NCBI GenBank assembly: GCA_963693305.1
Contig: OY855904.1
Location: 31,472,724-31,536,723 of the forward strand
DNA length: 64,000 nucleotides
Direction of reading: 5' to 3'
Source of the DNA: Meandrina meandrites
Lineage: Eukaryota > Cnidaria > Anthozoa > Scleractinia > Meandrinidae
The translations under genes and the position numbers were made by a program. The first letter of the stretch is position 1. Every line of letters begins with the position of its first letter. The notes beneath the pieces were generated by a model. It searched no databases. It was not told where the DNA came from and saw nothing but the letters and a program-made list of their open reading frames with translations. Positions 1-12,485 of the stretch are shown here, piece by piece.

Positions 1-1425
1 AGATTTAGGCAGGCCTAAAAGCGGAGCTCCTATTTATTATTTTTTGCTCAAGTTTGCACTGTTTCCCAATTAATACGTAGCCACACTATTTCTAAGTGTA
101 TACGGTTGCCCATATAGGTACATGTCGCTGCACTTTATTGGGTTCCTCATCCACGTACGTACGTAGGCGCACACATCAATTTTAGTGTTAAGACTTTTCA
201 TAACTCTGAGGGTTATTCAATGTAAAAAGGACCTTGATGAAGGCGAAGAAATTTGTTTTGATTTACTTGAAAACAGTCAAGGCAAAAAGATCAACTCAAT
301 GCACTGAACAAAGTGAACTCGCGGCTAAACAAAATGAACTCACGCCACAACAAAGAAAATCACAGCGGCAAAACTAACTCAGCAAATTCATTGGGAGCCG
401 GTTTAAGTCATTTTTAAGCACTTTTTGTGTAAGAATTGTGACAGTTTGTGATTTAGGAAGTGGTGCTTGCTGTCTAATAAGCTTACAATGTAGTTTTGAA
501 CCATCTTGGTTTGGTTGCATGATTACTACGCTGCATGTTTTATCGTACACATTGCTAAATATCTTAGAAAATTTTATGCAGAGAAGTGAATGAATTTCCG
601 TCGTTTCTAACAGGCAAATGTGCGTTAGGAAAAGTCTGAACTCGCTCACCCAAGCACAGGCAACTCGCAATATAAAAGCCGGTGTAAATACTCGTTTACG
701 AATCAAAAAATTTATCACGCGTACGAGATTTCAACACACTCACCAAAATTACAAAAATGCAAGCGAGTGAAATAGAGCAGTTGGATAATAAATAGTTTAA
801 TCGTTGGTATGAAGTAGCGTTGCCGAAAGTTTACTCGTTTTTTGCTTTGATTTGTTTGCTGGATTTTTCTGCAAATACAGCGCTCGAAATCATGTTTTTG
901 ATCCGTGTAGCTCAATAATTGAATATTCTTTTCAAAATCCAACGATGAACCTCACAGTTAACTCCACTAACTAAAAAAAACACAATATTTGAAACAAAAC
1001 GTTTAATAGGCAAAAGTTCACAAAAGTGATTAAAGCTAAGAGGTTTGAAAGCAGCCATTTAACGAAATTTAAGCTTATAATTGACGGGAAGATCTGAAAA
1101 CCGACACAACATCGAATTCGCTCATCAATGAAGTATAAACAGATTCTCATAACAAAATGTGTACATTAACGTTTGTTACCTCATATTTTGAGAAGGCTTG
1201 TAAATTCTGCAGGGCAAAGCTTTCAAACCAGCCAAATAACATCGGAGACGAAGCAACGAAAACGGTAGTTTCGTCCAATGTTCGCAATAATCTCACACCA
1301 CGGACATATACATAATTTGAATTATCAGCAAAGATCAATATCTTTCTTCCTTTCGGTGTAGCTTTTAACAGTCTTTTATCCGTCACTTCAGCAGCTTCAG
1401 TCAACTTGACCGGTTCTGAGCACAC
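1..1425. repeat. Dispersed repeat unit, copy A (uninterrupted)
   Basis: This stretch is closely similar, in the same orientation, to 16512-19360 and continues at 22901-22985 and 23795-23885, where the second copy is split by transposons. Shared landmarks are the start GATTTAGGCAGGCC, the block around GTATACGGTTGCCC, and the last ~190 bases beginning CCAAATAACATC. No open frame in it looks like a known protein and its frames are not conserved between copies, so I do not call a gene. It is probably an old transposon or a local segmental duplication. Copy A serves as the empty-site reference for the insertions in copy B. Confidence 0.75.
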
Positions 1426-2906
1426 AGGAACCGAAGACAGTGCTTCAACTCTCGCTGTTTTTGACTCGTACTCCGATATATCATGTTCAGGTCAACAATT
1501 ATTTCGGATCTTCCCGTTAAGAGGTTATCCTAAATCAATTGGCATAAGTTTCCATGCTGTAGATAAGTAAATAAAGCGAGAAATATTCACGAAGATCTAT
1601 GTCCTCCAGCACGCTTCCTCGCCAGCTTTCAATTCAGCAGTGAACAACGTGCAAACAAGAGTTTACCGTCTTTTAATACAATTGCCATTATTGAGCCCGC
1701 GATCAACTATAAAACCATCATCTGGTCAGCGGTCAACTTCACAAAAACATGTGACCTCGATGAGCTCCACATGTGAGCCCACGAGATGGCCACGTGATAC
1801 TGGTCAGCGGATACCTTGTTTTAAGAGCTGTCAATTGACTATAACATGGATGTCAAAGTTGTAAGCTCTGTTTACGTACGTACGTAAGTAGGGATAAGTA
1901 GAGATGTGCCGTCGAGATGGCATTCATCTGCTTCCGATCTCCCACAGCCTATTCTCCTCCCCCCACCCCCGGTCGGGCTGCCTTAGGACTCCACTCCCCC
2001 TCCCCGAGAGTCTGTAGGCGCGGACGGGCGTACGCTGACGTCATAACCAAAATTTCTCGCAGCGATAGGTTACCAAAATTCCTTACCCATGGTGCTCCGC
2101 TGGCGCGCTTCGCGCGCCGGAGCTCCGCTACAATGATTTCACTGATATAATCGACTCGTGTGAGCTCCGATTCATTCGATACCTGAAAAAGTACAACATT
2201 CACTACAGGCGCGAAACCTCCGTTAAACAGCTAGAAATCAAACGCACTTTGCCGATGCTATAAGCAGAAGTTGCAACTGAGAGAATTCTCACTCGCCACA
2301 ACTCAAAAATGACGAGTCACGAAGAAAAGAAGGAAAAAAAATGCACGCTAAAGCAAACAAAAATTTCAGGTAGCTCACCTTTTCAATTGCAATCAGATCA
2401 CGAAACTGCTATCGGTTTGCCTCGTGGAACTGCTGTCTCAAACGTTACGACACAAATGGCCTTCTTCACTTCTCAAATTCAAGCTATCGATATGCTATGT
2501 CGATTTTGTGTACATGTATAACGATCAAAAACTTATGTAAGCGAGCTCGAATTTATCCGACATCAGTTAAAGTCCATCAATCTTGCCTGACTCAAAATCA
2601 AACGCGTTTTTCCAATGCTCTAAGCTGCAAGAGACGATTCATACTCATGGCAGTCAAGATGGCGAACTGAAAGTAAACAGCCAAAGTGCTTAGTTCCCAG
2701 AGCTCTTCGGTTTTGTTCATGGAGTAATCATCACATCCCCCAAATCGCCTGCCAACATAAGGCGAAGACTGACGTCATCGCCTAAAAAGAGAACTCACAT
2801 TTGAGTGAAATTGAAGTATACTGATACCTTTATGAGTATTTTTTTTTAATTTCTCGATAGAAAAAGGAGAACACCTTATCGATTAACAGGAAGCCGTGCA
2901 TGAAAG
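1426..2906. other. Intergenic, nothing recognised
   Basis: I see no supported gene, RNA or repeat here. There are a GC-rich patch near 1960-2110 and an ACGTACGTACGTA run near 1874. Short open frames (for example 2309-2521) lack similarity that I recognise and have no splice partners that I can defend. The promoter and 5' untranslated region of the CUB gene starting at 2907 presumably lie in the last part. Confidence 0.5.
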
Positions 2907-5900
2907 ATGACCTCGCGCTGGATGCCATTTGTCGCTATTGTTTCTGGTGAGTCTGAAGAGTGAATTTTATGAAAATAGCATGAATCGATATTCCCTACGA
3001 CTATGAGTTAGCTGCTAGGGAATTGGATCTTACGTAGCTACCATTGGTGTCACAAGCTAGTAGAGAACTATTTTGTAGACGTGTAATATTACGTATAGGG
3101 AGAAAAATAGTCGTTCCAATTCATTCAGTAATTGCTGCTGCTATGTAAAGAATATGTAAAACTCGTCTCCACTCTTGCATCAATTTAAATACATCAAATG
3201 ATACATTCGTATATTGATCAGTAACATTTTCATTAGATAAAATATGTTATCAGCAGACCACGTTTTCCTAGTTCCATGAAAGTTTTCCTACATATCCCCT
3301 AATCTTTACTCCAATCCCCGAAATTATTAATTATATTAATTATAATTAATTAATGAATTAATTATATTAATTACCCTTTTATATACCTACAGCCTTTGGC
3401 GTAGTCTGTGGTACGAGGACTTATCTCGCTTCTTTCTCGCAAACTCAGCCGCAATTTTATCCGTGGCATGTTCATTTCCAGGTGCTAAATAATCTGGAGA
3501 ATGTAGCCACATCAGCTTTAAATCACTTTCATGACCAGTACGGTGTGTTTTAGCAAGGTTAGGCAACTGTTAGTGGATTTCCAATTAATACCAACACCTT
3601 CATTGGATTTTCAAGTAGCACTAAATCTTGGTGAGACTGCCCCTTTAAGGTCTCGTTTAGGGTTTCACATGAAGAGATATTAAACGCTGTAGTTCTGAGC
3701 TGGCCGTCTAGACTGATCAGATATAAAAAACGGTATCTTTTAAGGTTCGAAAAAGCTAGAGCAATGCCCAAATTATATTGTTCTCCTTTAAGGTTAATCG
3801 TTCATTTGCTTTTAAGAGTAAGATTCAAAACAGAAAAACAGTAAGTAAGTAAGGCTTTCTAACATTATAATATGTATTTGTTATTTCTTGCAGTTTCATT
3901 TTTGGTTGTGGCTACATCTGATCCTGCTGATCGTGAGTACAAAAATTAAGCTTAATATTTTCCACTGTTAGATATATTTCTCTTAGTGCCTAGTATTTTG
4001 TTTGCGTATGTGCTGAGCGATATCGTAAAATCCCAAACAAAACCAATCTCAACAAGCAAAAATAACACGATGAACCGACCACATCTCACACTGACCAAGA
4101 ACATGCAACCGGCTCCAAGCGTAGGAGCCGAATATAAAGCAAGTGTTTAGCTCAGTTCACACTGATTCGTTTCTGTTTTTTTTAAAACACCTACTTTGCG
4201 GGTTCGCCAATTATCCATACTCCTGAGACAATGTAGACTTTCACAAAGTCCTTCGACGCGCGGTTTAGGTATGTCACTCGCGGTCGTCGCTTCGCGACTC
4301 GCTGCGCGTCGCTCCGCAACGCTTTTCGGCTCAAAAGAGGGCGACTTGGTGCAAGTCTAGAGACAATGGAAAACGACTTTCTACAACACTTCTCAAAATG
4401 AAGACAAAACACTTATTATCCGACCGCACGGGAAATATATGGCTGTCGGTCATTTTAATTTACAATTATAGTTACAATACTTTACCGATATTTTAGTTTT
4501 CAAGGTAGAGAAACGACCTCCCCTCCCATAATGTAACGTAACAACAGAACAAATTCTTGTCTTCCGCTTTGTACCAAATAATTCAACCTTGACACGTTGG
4601 TTCTTTGTTCAACTTTTTACTAATCAGGTTAATTTCCTATGCAGCATGTGTTCCACCTGGAAAATTTCTTAATGTATCTGCTAGATTCTTTACAAGCCCC
4701 AATTTTCCGAACAAGTTCCCTAGCAACAGCAATTGTACCTGGAATATCACAGTGCCCGCTGGACGGATCATTAAAGTAACCTTCTTCAACTTCACTTTAG
4801 AACCGTTACAAAATTCTGGCTGTCAGCAAGCAAAATCGGGAGCCCGTGTTTTTATCACTAATGTTGCTTCACGATCAGATGACGGAGCTTCCGAATTCAA
4901 GATTTGTGGTCAAGAACTACCCAAACCAGTTTACTCTGTGGGGAATTCCGTCCTAGTCACATTGCGGTCTCTCGACAATGTGTACACAGGATTTAATGCA
5001 TCTTATGAGGCGATAGATGGCGAACTAGGTAAGTCTGCTTCTTGCTAATAATCGATGAAGTAAAACTCGTAGTGCTGTTGTGTTTTGAGTGATGTTGCTT
5101 TTAGCAGAGATGAAGCGTGTGTAACTCGATCCATACTTAACAAGAGATCTTTTTATTTCATTTTTTCAGTGTGTCCTAGAAATATCACTCTGACTAAAAC
5201 ATCAGGTGTTATCACCAGTCCTTTTTACCCAAGAAATTATCCAGGTAACCAGACCTGCAGCTGGCAAATCACAGCACCAAAGGGAAACCGTGTAAAGCTC
5301 GAAATTTCCTTCGAATTCAATATCCAAGAGTGCGCTGAATGCGCGTGCAATTATCTGCAGGTTCAAAATGGCTTCTCTGCTGATCCGAATGGAAGTGCAA
5401 AAATATGTGGTATTCCCAGTCATTATCGAAATAAAATATATTATTCAACTCTTGAGAGCTTGAAGGTACTGTTTGTGTCTGATGGTACCAGCTCCAATCT
5501 GTATGATGGATTTACAGCAACTTATACGCTACTGAATTACTCTCCTCCAAGTAAGTACTGAAAAATTCCGAAAGCTACATACGGGCCTCTGTTATACGTT
5601 CGGATTAAGCAAACCAAACGGGCCGATACTGTCTACCTGGAGCAGTTTTACAGAAAGAGGACCCGTAATATGAATAATTCTAATAGACTACCTAGGATTC
5701 GCTATTATTATATAGCAAAGCAGTCTTGAGGTAAATCTGAGCGATGTGATTGGTTCTTTCTTGGTCGGGATTCCGCCATAAGGACTGCTTCCATGGAAAC
5801 GGTCATAAGCCGTGTGTTTTCTGGTAAAACGAGTGCCATATAATACAGTGGCGGATCCAGGGGGAGGGTCCGGGGGATCCGGACCCCCCCTCTCCCAGTA

Positions 5901-6923
5901 TTAGGCCTGACAGTTGCTTAACAATGAAAATCTTGCATCGACCGATAAAAATAAGTTGACAAGCCTGCACTACTTTCACGCACGTGTATTAGTCATTTTC
6001 ATAGTTTTGATCGCACGAGTATACCTTTGAGAGACCTCCTTTTGTACGATGCTAGGTGTGGTTCTTTGAATACTTTTTTGTGCAATGGTTACATGTTGTT
6101 CTATTAAATGCCAGTTTTTCGTACTGCTGTTTAGTATTGCGTTACAAAAGGAAATATTTGTTTGTTTGTTTTAGGTTTTCGTTGGTGGGCCTGCTTACTG
6201 TTTTAAAAACTAACCTCTGCGAGAGTTCTCTGGACTTAGCTTTCTTGGTTACCTCTCTTGATAAGTGTGATTGGAGGTGCTTGATTTTTTTCTAAAATGC
6301 TCTTTGAGAGGAATTTGTTCTAAGCAATCTGAAGGCCTCCCCTTTGATGAAACCTCTTTTGACTCCGGATAGGTAACAGGAGAAGAAATCAGTCGGCTTA
6401 TTAGGTGCGTATGATGATGCACTGACTCGTATATAACTCTTTTGCCTTTGTGGACGCTGTCTTATCCAGGAAAGCAGTTTCTATATCAGAAATTTCAGCT
6501 GTGAACTTGGTAGTGGCCTGGGTCCGGTTGCATAAAGCGAGATTTTCTGCAACCATTCCCTGCGTTCTGAAAGTTCTCCTTGCTCGCTGTTATTGATAAA
6601 TCAGGCGAAGGCGGATAAAGGAATAAGACGATGCCAGTGTGAAAAAATCTTCTGGGACACAGAGAACAGTTGCACAAAATCCCACTTAATCTTAAATTGC
6701 TTTATGCAACCGGGCCCTGATGGTTTTTACTTGATCAATGAACCTTTCTGTTGGTGTCCCAGAGGGAGAAAGTGTCGTCGAGATATAATATCGTTTCCAA
6801 GCGAGAGGTTTGAATGCGCTTTGGCTAAGAATTTCTGTTGCTCATAATATATTGGCGAGTAGAATTCATGTACTCGCGCGGTAAGGGGACAAAGAATTAT
6901 AACATGCAACTGCGACTGCTTTT

Positions 6924-6954
<31 letters not shown>

Positions 6955-9900
6955 ATGGTGAGCTGTAATTTGCTGCAGAAAAATTTCAACAGTGTTCCGA
7001 GATCAAAGTTCAGACCCCCCTAATTAAAAATTCCTGGATCCGCCCCTGTAATAAACTACCTCGCCTGCTTGAGCCGTCCTGGCGAATATTGGCCCTCGGA
7101 CGTTTTTGTACGGACCTCGCTGCGCTTGTTCTTTTTTCTTTTATTTTTAAGAATGAGGAAATACGGCATATATACAAACGGCTTTATCTAGTTTCGTGTA
7201 CATGTCTCTTGTAGTCTCGATGAAACTCGTCGAATTTGGCTCGAAAAGATAGCTACTTCTCGTCTTCCATTTTCAATCGCTTTGGAAACCCTCGTGTTAA
7301 GTAAATTATTCAAACTTGCCACATTCTCCAGATCATTTAGCACCTAGAAATGAACATGCCACGGATAAAATTGCGGCTGAGTTTGCGAGAAAGAAGCGAG
7401 ATAAGTCCTCGTACCACAGACTACGCCAAAGCCTTCCTACTGGCTGCATGGGAACAACTGATATACGCAATGGCTCGTTTTTGGACAATTTTACTTCCGG
7501 TAGCCGTATTGAAGCTCGCCGTAGCCTAATATTCCCCAGGACGGCCCTCGTGCTCGGTTATAGTAAGAGGTTAGTATAGTTCTGTCATTGAAATCATTAT
7601 TTTTCTAGTTTGGCCTACTGAAGTAATACCTCACTCTGGGAAAAAAATAGGAAAAATAAGCAGCCCAAACTACCCTACATGAGAAATTGTCAAGTCATAT
7701 TAAGTATTTTGTATCATTGATATCTGCCCTGGCCGGGCTAAGGATGGTACCAAAAATATGCTTACAGTACAGTTATGTGATCGAATATCTTATTCTTTTC
7801 AGTTTGCCCTCGCGAAGCAATTCCTCTCTCTGGCAACGGAACATTGAGCAGCCCGAACTACCCTATGAGCCACTATCCTGCGTCCAGGAATTGCTCCTGG
7901 ATCATTACTGTACCATCTGATAAACAAGTGAAGTTTAAATTCACTGATTTGGCCCTTGGTTCATGTGAGCCCGCTTGCAGCTCGGAAAACTGTACCTATG
8001 TGGAGCTTTACGACCGCGCTACAGCAAGCTCTTCTTTGCTGAAACGATTTTGTAACGGCTCAGTCGTGCAAGACGCGTTTTCAAATGGTAGCCAGATGTT
8101 TGTCAAGTTCCATTCCGGTTTTTCACTTGATCGGGGATTTGAAGCGCAATATTTTGTATCCTCGGGCAGACCAAGAACAACGCGATCTCTACCAAGTTCA
8201 ACACCATATCAAACTACAACACCGCATTCAGCAGAAACAGCACCAGCAAGTTTATCAACAACAACGCCATCTCTACCAGGTACAACACCATATCAAACTA
8301 CAAAACCGCATTCACAAGAAACAGCACCAGCAAGCGCAAGATCAGCTGGTGGTAAGTAATTATAAACTAAAGGAATTTTCTTTCTTTTCTATGTTTACAG
8401 TAAGGTGTGTTTCTTACGCAGGCACTGTTTTGGCTTGTCCTGCAATCGTATAGTAGCAAATTATTATTACAAGACTCACTGGGACTTCTTCCTTCCTTTC
8501 AAACCTATGCCTTGACTGACCAACTTACCGACCATCCGACTGGCGAACTGACCGACTGACTGACTTTCTGGCTGACCGACCGACCGGCCGACCGACTGAC
8601 GGACTGACCGACCGACCGACCGACCGACCGACCGACCGACCGACCGACTGACCGACCGACTGACCGACTGACCGACCGACCGACCGACCGACCGACCGAC
8701 TGGACATGATTACCTGCCTACCTATCGACCTTTTCCATCTGAATGCGTAGTATTTACAGTCAAGCTCCTCGAATCGTAGCCACCCGATTAAGTTTTGACA
8801 TCTTTTGGCTCTTACTCCGTGTACCAGACACAGATGACTTAAAATAATAGAAACAAAAGACAACAGACAATCCTGACCAAAATAAAATGAGTCACAAAAC
8901 AATGGTTAAACAATGTCTTCTCATTTGTGTCCGGTACACGGAGTAAGAGCCCATCTTTTTGACAAGCTTTCGATTAGTTTGATGGCTTCCGGTTGCACAA
9001 CAGTTCATACAAACGATCTGTGAAACGTTCAGTTTGAACCGGTTTAATAACCCAGAAGACTTGAAATGTCTGAAACTGAAAGTAAGATTTCACACAAAAA
9101 TCTTAAAAATACATTTCCTGTAAATGAAAAGATAAGTTTGACCAAATTTTTGTCGGCATAAAATTTATTTATCGTTTGAAACCCTTTCAAACTCTGACGT
9201 TTGAAGACGAATCATGCAACGGTTGATACCCCGCCTCCCATTTTTCAAGGCACCTGATTGGCAGTTTAAAGCAACCGGCCAAGCCATAAAACTCATCAAA
9301 GTAATCAAAAACTTGTCAAAAAGATGTCAAAACGTTTGCCGGGTGGCTACGGCTCGAGGCGCTTGACTGTAATGCTAGATCAGTTACTAACACTTTCTTA
9401 ACTGCTATATCACTTTAAGATGATTACCATGATTTCTTTATATTATTTGTGAACCCTTAGTCACAGTGGTAGTGGTGGTAGTGCTGATTGTTGCAGTTGC
9501 AGTTTTCATAGTCGCCCGTTATTGTTACGGTAAGTGAATGAGTGTAATTATTTCACCCACTCCCCCTCCCTTCCGCCTCCAAGGAAAAAGAGGGCGGTGT
9601 AAGGAACACGGATTGGTAAACAGCATATATGACAAAAGCCAAGAGTTGAGGAATCAATTGGGGGTAACTGAACAAAATTTCAATACTCATGATAAGTCTT
9701 GTCGATTTTTTGGCATCTCTCAAGCGTTCATCTAGTTACTATCACATGAAGCGACCGTTAAACAACACAACACATTGTCGCTAACTGAGACTTCTGCAAA
9801 CACGAACCCCACGACAATTTTTTTCAGATCAAACTGCTTCGATTTCAAATTTCTAAAAGTAGTTTTACCACTCTAGCAGTTTTGGTAGTATTCGTCTAGT

Positions 9901-10582
9901 TATCTATCCCACCAATGTCATATTGCACATTCCGAGAGAAGGGAACTTCCTATATTCGGTGGACTATGCGTGCAGGGGGGGGGGGGGGGGGGCAGGCTTC
10001 GCCCGAAAGGGATAACGTTTTTTGAGGTTGGAGGCATATAAAAAGTAGGGACTTCACAAATCGAGCATATGAAAGCGCAGGGAAACTGTAAGGTTAGGTA
10101 TCTTAAAGGATATTTCAAAATATTTCCAAAGATGGATCCAACGGCTGATTTATATCAGTAATTTTGAGGGGTTTCCCAGATGAAAAGTTTGGAAAAGGGA
10201 TAGAGTATTTCTACTGTACAGGTATGCGGAAGAGATAACATTTTCTTATGGATGGTAAACGAAAGGGTTACCTTTACTGTCCAAAAATGGTATATAAAAG
10301 AGTAACGCTTCTAACCCCGTGGTGGCGGCTCCCCGATTTAACTTTCTTGTGTATCCCCCTGCACCCCACCCCCCGGTCCGGCCTCCAGGCACACAATGTG
10401 GTGGTTAGGTTGTCGGTTACAGTGGTCAGGTCTAGTAACCTTTACTGGTTGCTTTGTAACATTATTCCTTTTCAACAGGTAAAAAGAGAGAGAGTTCCGC
10501 AACAGACAATGAAGTGGGTCTGGACAACATGGGCCGTACTGCCCCTGGCGATCAGCCGTACGCGTTAGAAACCCACCTTTAG
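2907..10582 (+). CDS. Triple-CUB-domain transmembrane protein, copy 1 (7 exons, complete)
   Basis: Exons read from splice signals: 2907-2946, 3894-3932, 4645-5028, 5170-5550, 7803-8351, 9461-9529, 10479-10582. Every intron is GT-AG, every junction is phase 1, and the total is 1566 nt (521 residues plus stop). Exons 1-2 encode a signal peptide (starts MTSRWMPFVAIVS, then a Leu/Val/Ala core). Exons 3, 4 and 5 each encode one CUB domain, with the C-x(n)-SP.(F/Y)P...C.W.I..P pattern and the late G(F)xA.Y strand. Exon 5 continues into a Thr/Pro/Ser stalk with imperfect repeats (TTTPH/STPYQTT). Exon 6 encodes one membrane helix (a run of Val/Leu/Ile/Ala ending VARYCY). Exon 7 is a short charged tail ending at TAG 10580-10582. 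CUB domains bind proteins or carbohydrates outside the cell, so a cell-surface receptor or adhesion role is likely, but the ligand is unknown. A paralogue with the same exon plan lies inverted at 46557-51746. Confidence 0.88.
5846..7048. mobile_element. Non-autonomous DNA transposon present only in the left arm
   Basis: Termini are inverted: CAGTGGCGGATCCAGG at the left and its near complement CCTGGATCCGCCCCTG at the right. The element is flanked by TAATA at 5841-5845 and 7049-7053. The right arm near 49918 has the empty site with TAATA once, so this is a clean insertion of about 1.2 kb into the intron between CUB2 and CUB3. It carries no transposase-like frame. It contains a T-run followed by 20 G (6934-6953). 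I do not assign a superfamily. Confidence 0.8.
8520..8701. repeat. Tetranucleotide array (GACC/GACT)n
   Basis: A near-perfect array of four-base units (GACC with GACT variants) lies in the intron between the CUB3/stalk exon and the membrane-helix exon. The reverse complement is at 48449-48600 in the other arm with a different length. Open frames across it (Ser-Val-Gly-Arg repeats) come from the repeat and are not coding. Confidence 0.9.
8807..8951. mobile_element. 145-bp MITE with 8-bp target duplication (hAT-like)
   Basis: Inverted ends begin GGCTCTTACTCCGTGTACC and are flanked by CATCTTTT at 8799-8806 and again at 8952-8959. An 8-bp duplication is typical of hAT elements, although these termini are not the usual CAG/TAG type. 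The same MITE is present in the right arm (about 48197-48344), so it inserted before the duplication. Confidence 0.75.
9975..9992. repeat. Poly-G tract (18 G)
   Basis: An uninterrupted G run in the last intron of the CUB gene. Its counterpart in the right arm is a run of 26 C at 47143-47168. Confidence 0.95.
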
Positions 10583-10715
10583 GTTCATTGGCATCAATCT
10601 CGAAATAGTCTTGTATTGGATTTGATTCTGTCAGACAGCTTAAGCTAGTTTATGTTAGAAGATAAATTTTACACTAGATTTCTTGTAGATGTTGGAGCCT
10701 GTATGTCCGTGACTG

Positions 10716-10796
10716 GTGGGAGGCGCGGTGGCGGTACGGGCGGTCTGGGTTTGAGCCCTGGCCGGGGCAATCATAGTGCCTCTCTCAACCCAGGGC
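10716..10796 (+). mobile_element. Degenerate tRNA-derived SINE fragment
   Basis: The segment starting GGGAGGCGCGGTGGCGG and containing GGTTTGAGCCCTGG resembles the A-box and B-box of a tRNA-type SINE that I recall as common in anthozoan genomes, with the part between the boxes deleted. The reverse complement is in the right arm near 46346-46428. The family is assigned from memory only. Confidence 0.45.
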
Positions 10797-12127
10797 CTGG
10801 TTGTTCAAAAGAGGGTTAAGGGGGGAGACTCTTAACTACAGATCTGGAGCAGTTGCAAAGGAATTGCTGAAGACTGGATTTTGAAGCAAGCGATTTTGAA
10901 GCTTTTTGTAACGCTAAATGGTGAATTTTGTTTGGGGGTATACCTGCTTTAAAAATATATATCATTGCGCGTGCGAAACTAGTGCCAGTCCCAAACCGCG
11001 CGTTAGAATTTAAAATCCCTAAAACTCCACGGAAACAAGGTAAAGTTCCGATTTCTCTTACGAATCAGAGATAACGTAGCCGTCTTTATAATCTGACATA
11101 TGCTTTTACCGTTTACACGAAAAAAGGAAATGCTACTGATGAAAGTCTGTAAATATGAGTGTTTGTTACGCCATAACTCTTATAATAATGCGAATTTCAC
11201 AAAAACGATATGTCACATTACGCATGTGGACGTTCTTTATCTGTTGACACTCATTTTAATTTTAAAATCTATCCGCCGTTTTAGTTTTAGGGTTTATTCT
11301 GTTCTGGTCACGTGACGCGTTAAATATGACCGTGACCTGAAACTCTTGGAGGGATCGTCAATAGAACAAACTCGTGCAAAAAGCTTTTCTGTATGATGTT
11401 TTGTTTCCAAAATATAGCAATTAGAAACCTGCCTTAGAAACAAATTGGTAGTTAAGAGTCATCCACCAGGACGTCGCGTAATATTTATTTAAGTTGGACA
11501 AAAATCAGCACCAGAATAATTTAAATCCTATTGCGTTATTTTCTACTCTAAATAAAAGGGAAAGATGTAAGTAATAATCCCTGATAACACCGACAACAAC
11601 TTCTTATCAGAGTCTTAGAAAATGAATTTCAAAGTTCACAAGGTATAGGCAAATTCTCACGTGCAGCCATTTTATAAAATCGTCTTTAAGCGATTCAGTG
11701 GAATTCAGTGGAAATTCGAAATTTGTTTTCGGTGTTTGGTGTTGTTAGAAAAGATTTCTTTTGATAAGATATTTGAAGCAGTAACACAAACGTTGGCAAT
11801 AAGGTGTAAATAACTTTGGTACAACAATTTCTTATCAGAGCCTGAGAAAATGAAATTCAAAGTTCACAAGCTATAGGCAAAAGCTCACGTCTTTTAAGCG
11901 ATTTAGTGGAATTCAGCGGAACTTCGAAATCGGTTTTCGATGTTTGGTGTTGTTAGAAAAGATTTCTTTTGATAAGATATTTGAAGCAGTAACACAAAAG
12001 CTTGCAATAAGGTGTAAATAATTTTGGTACATAATTTGGTCCAATAACTACTCGAAGTCCTGGCGGATTCCGTCTTAAATCTTAAACCTTAAATCTTAAT
12101 TTAATCCTCTTATGAACAACCGGGCCC
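10793..12127. mobile_element. DNA transposon, long form, with GGCCTGGTTGTTCA-type inverted ends
   Basis: Inverted ends read GGGCCTGGTTGTTCAAAAG at the left and the complement of GGGCCCGGTTGTTCATAAG at the right, followed inside by TTAA-rich sequence. In the right arm the same place (about 46270-46350) holds only an ~80-bp version consisting of the two ends back to back. One arm therefore carries a long form and the other an internally deleted form. No transposase frame is visible. Confidence 0.7.
11600..12033. repeat. Two-copy tandem duplication (~225-bp period)
   Basis: The sequence starting near CTTATCAGAG at about 11603 recurs from about 11828, including TTTGGTGTTGTTAGAAAAG and AAGCAGTAACACAAA. 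Copies differ by substitutions and a short deletion. It lies inside the transposon at 10793-12127. Confidence 0.8.
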
Positions 12128-12183
12128 AGGTGTATAAATGGCTACTGATGAATTTACTTTTGAGGGTACCCTGCGATGGACTA

Positions 12184-12206
12184 GGGGGGGGGGGGGGGGG
12201 GGGGGG
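12184..12206. repeat. Poly-G tract (23 G)
   Basis: An uninterrupted G run. The right arm has a C run of 22 at 46177-46198 at the matching place. Confidence 0.95.
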
Positions 12207-12485
12207 TAAGTTCCGGCCTGATGGGCCACTAGGCTCGAATGCAGATTTTACCTTTGTCTGTGATCAGAAGCATATGCTTCTGCTGTGATTGACCAATTGA
12301 TTTCGCTAATTCCAACGTAACGCCAGTCCGGCCGTAGATAGTTGGCTAGCAGGTATGATTCAACACAGGAAAAGAAACAAATTAAGAGCTGCTAACACGA
12401 GAGAGGACTTTAGTTTTTATGGACCCCCGAGGCCAGTCGGTGTGCGACAAATGGAGACTGCAGGCTGGCACTCCGGTCAGCCTGA

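Noticed and set aside
5085..5561. Single-exon reading starting MSDVAFSRDEACVTRS before CUB2
   Set aside because: The first part lies in the intron; a clear acceptor at 5167-5169 and matching phase place the exon start at 5170.
8525..8902. Ser-Val-Gly-Arg repeat protein on the minus strand (and its mirror at 48250-48579)
   Set aside because: It is a translation of the GACC/GACT tetranucleotide array in an intron. The array length differs between arms.
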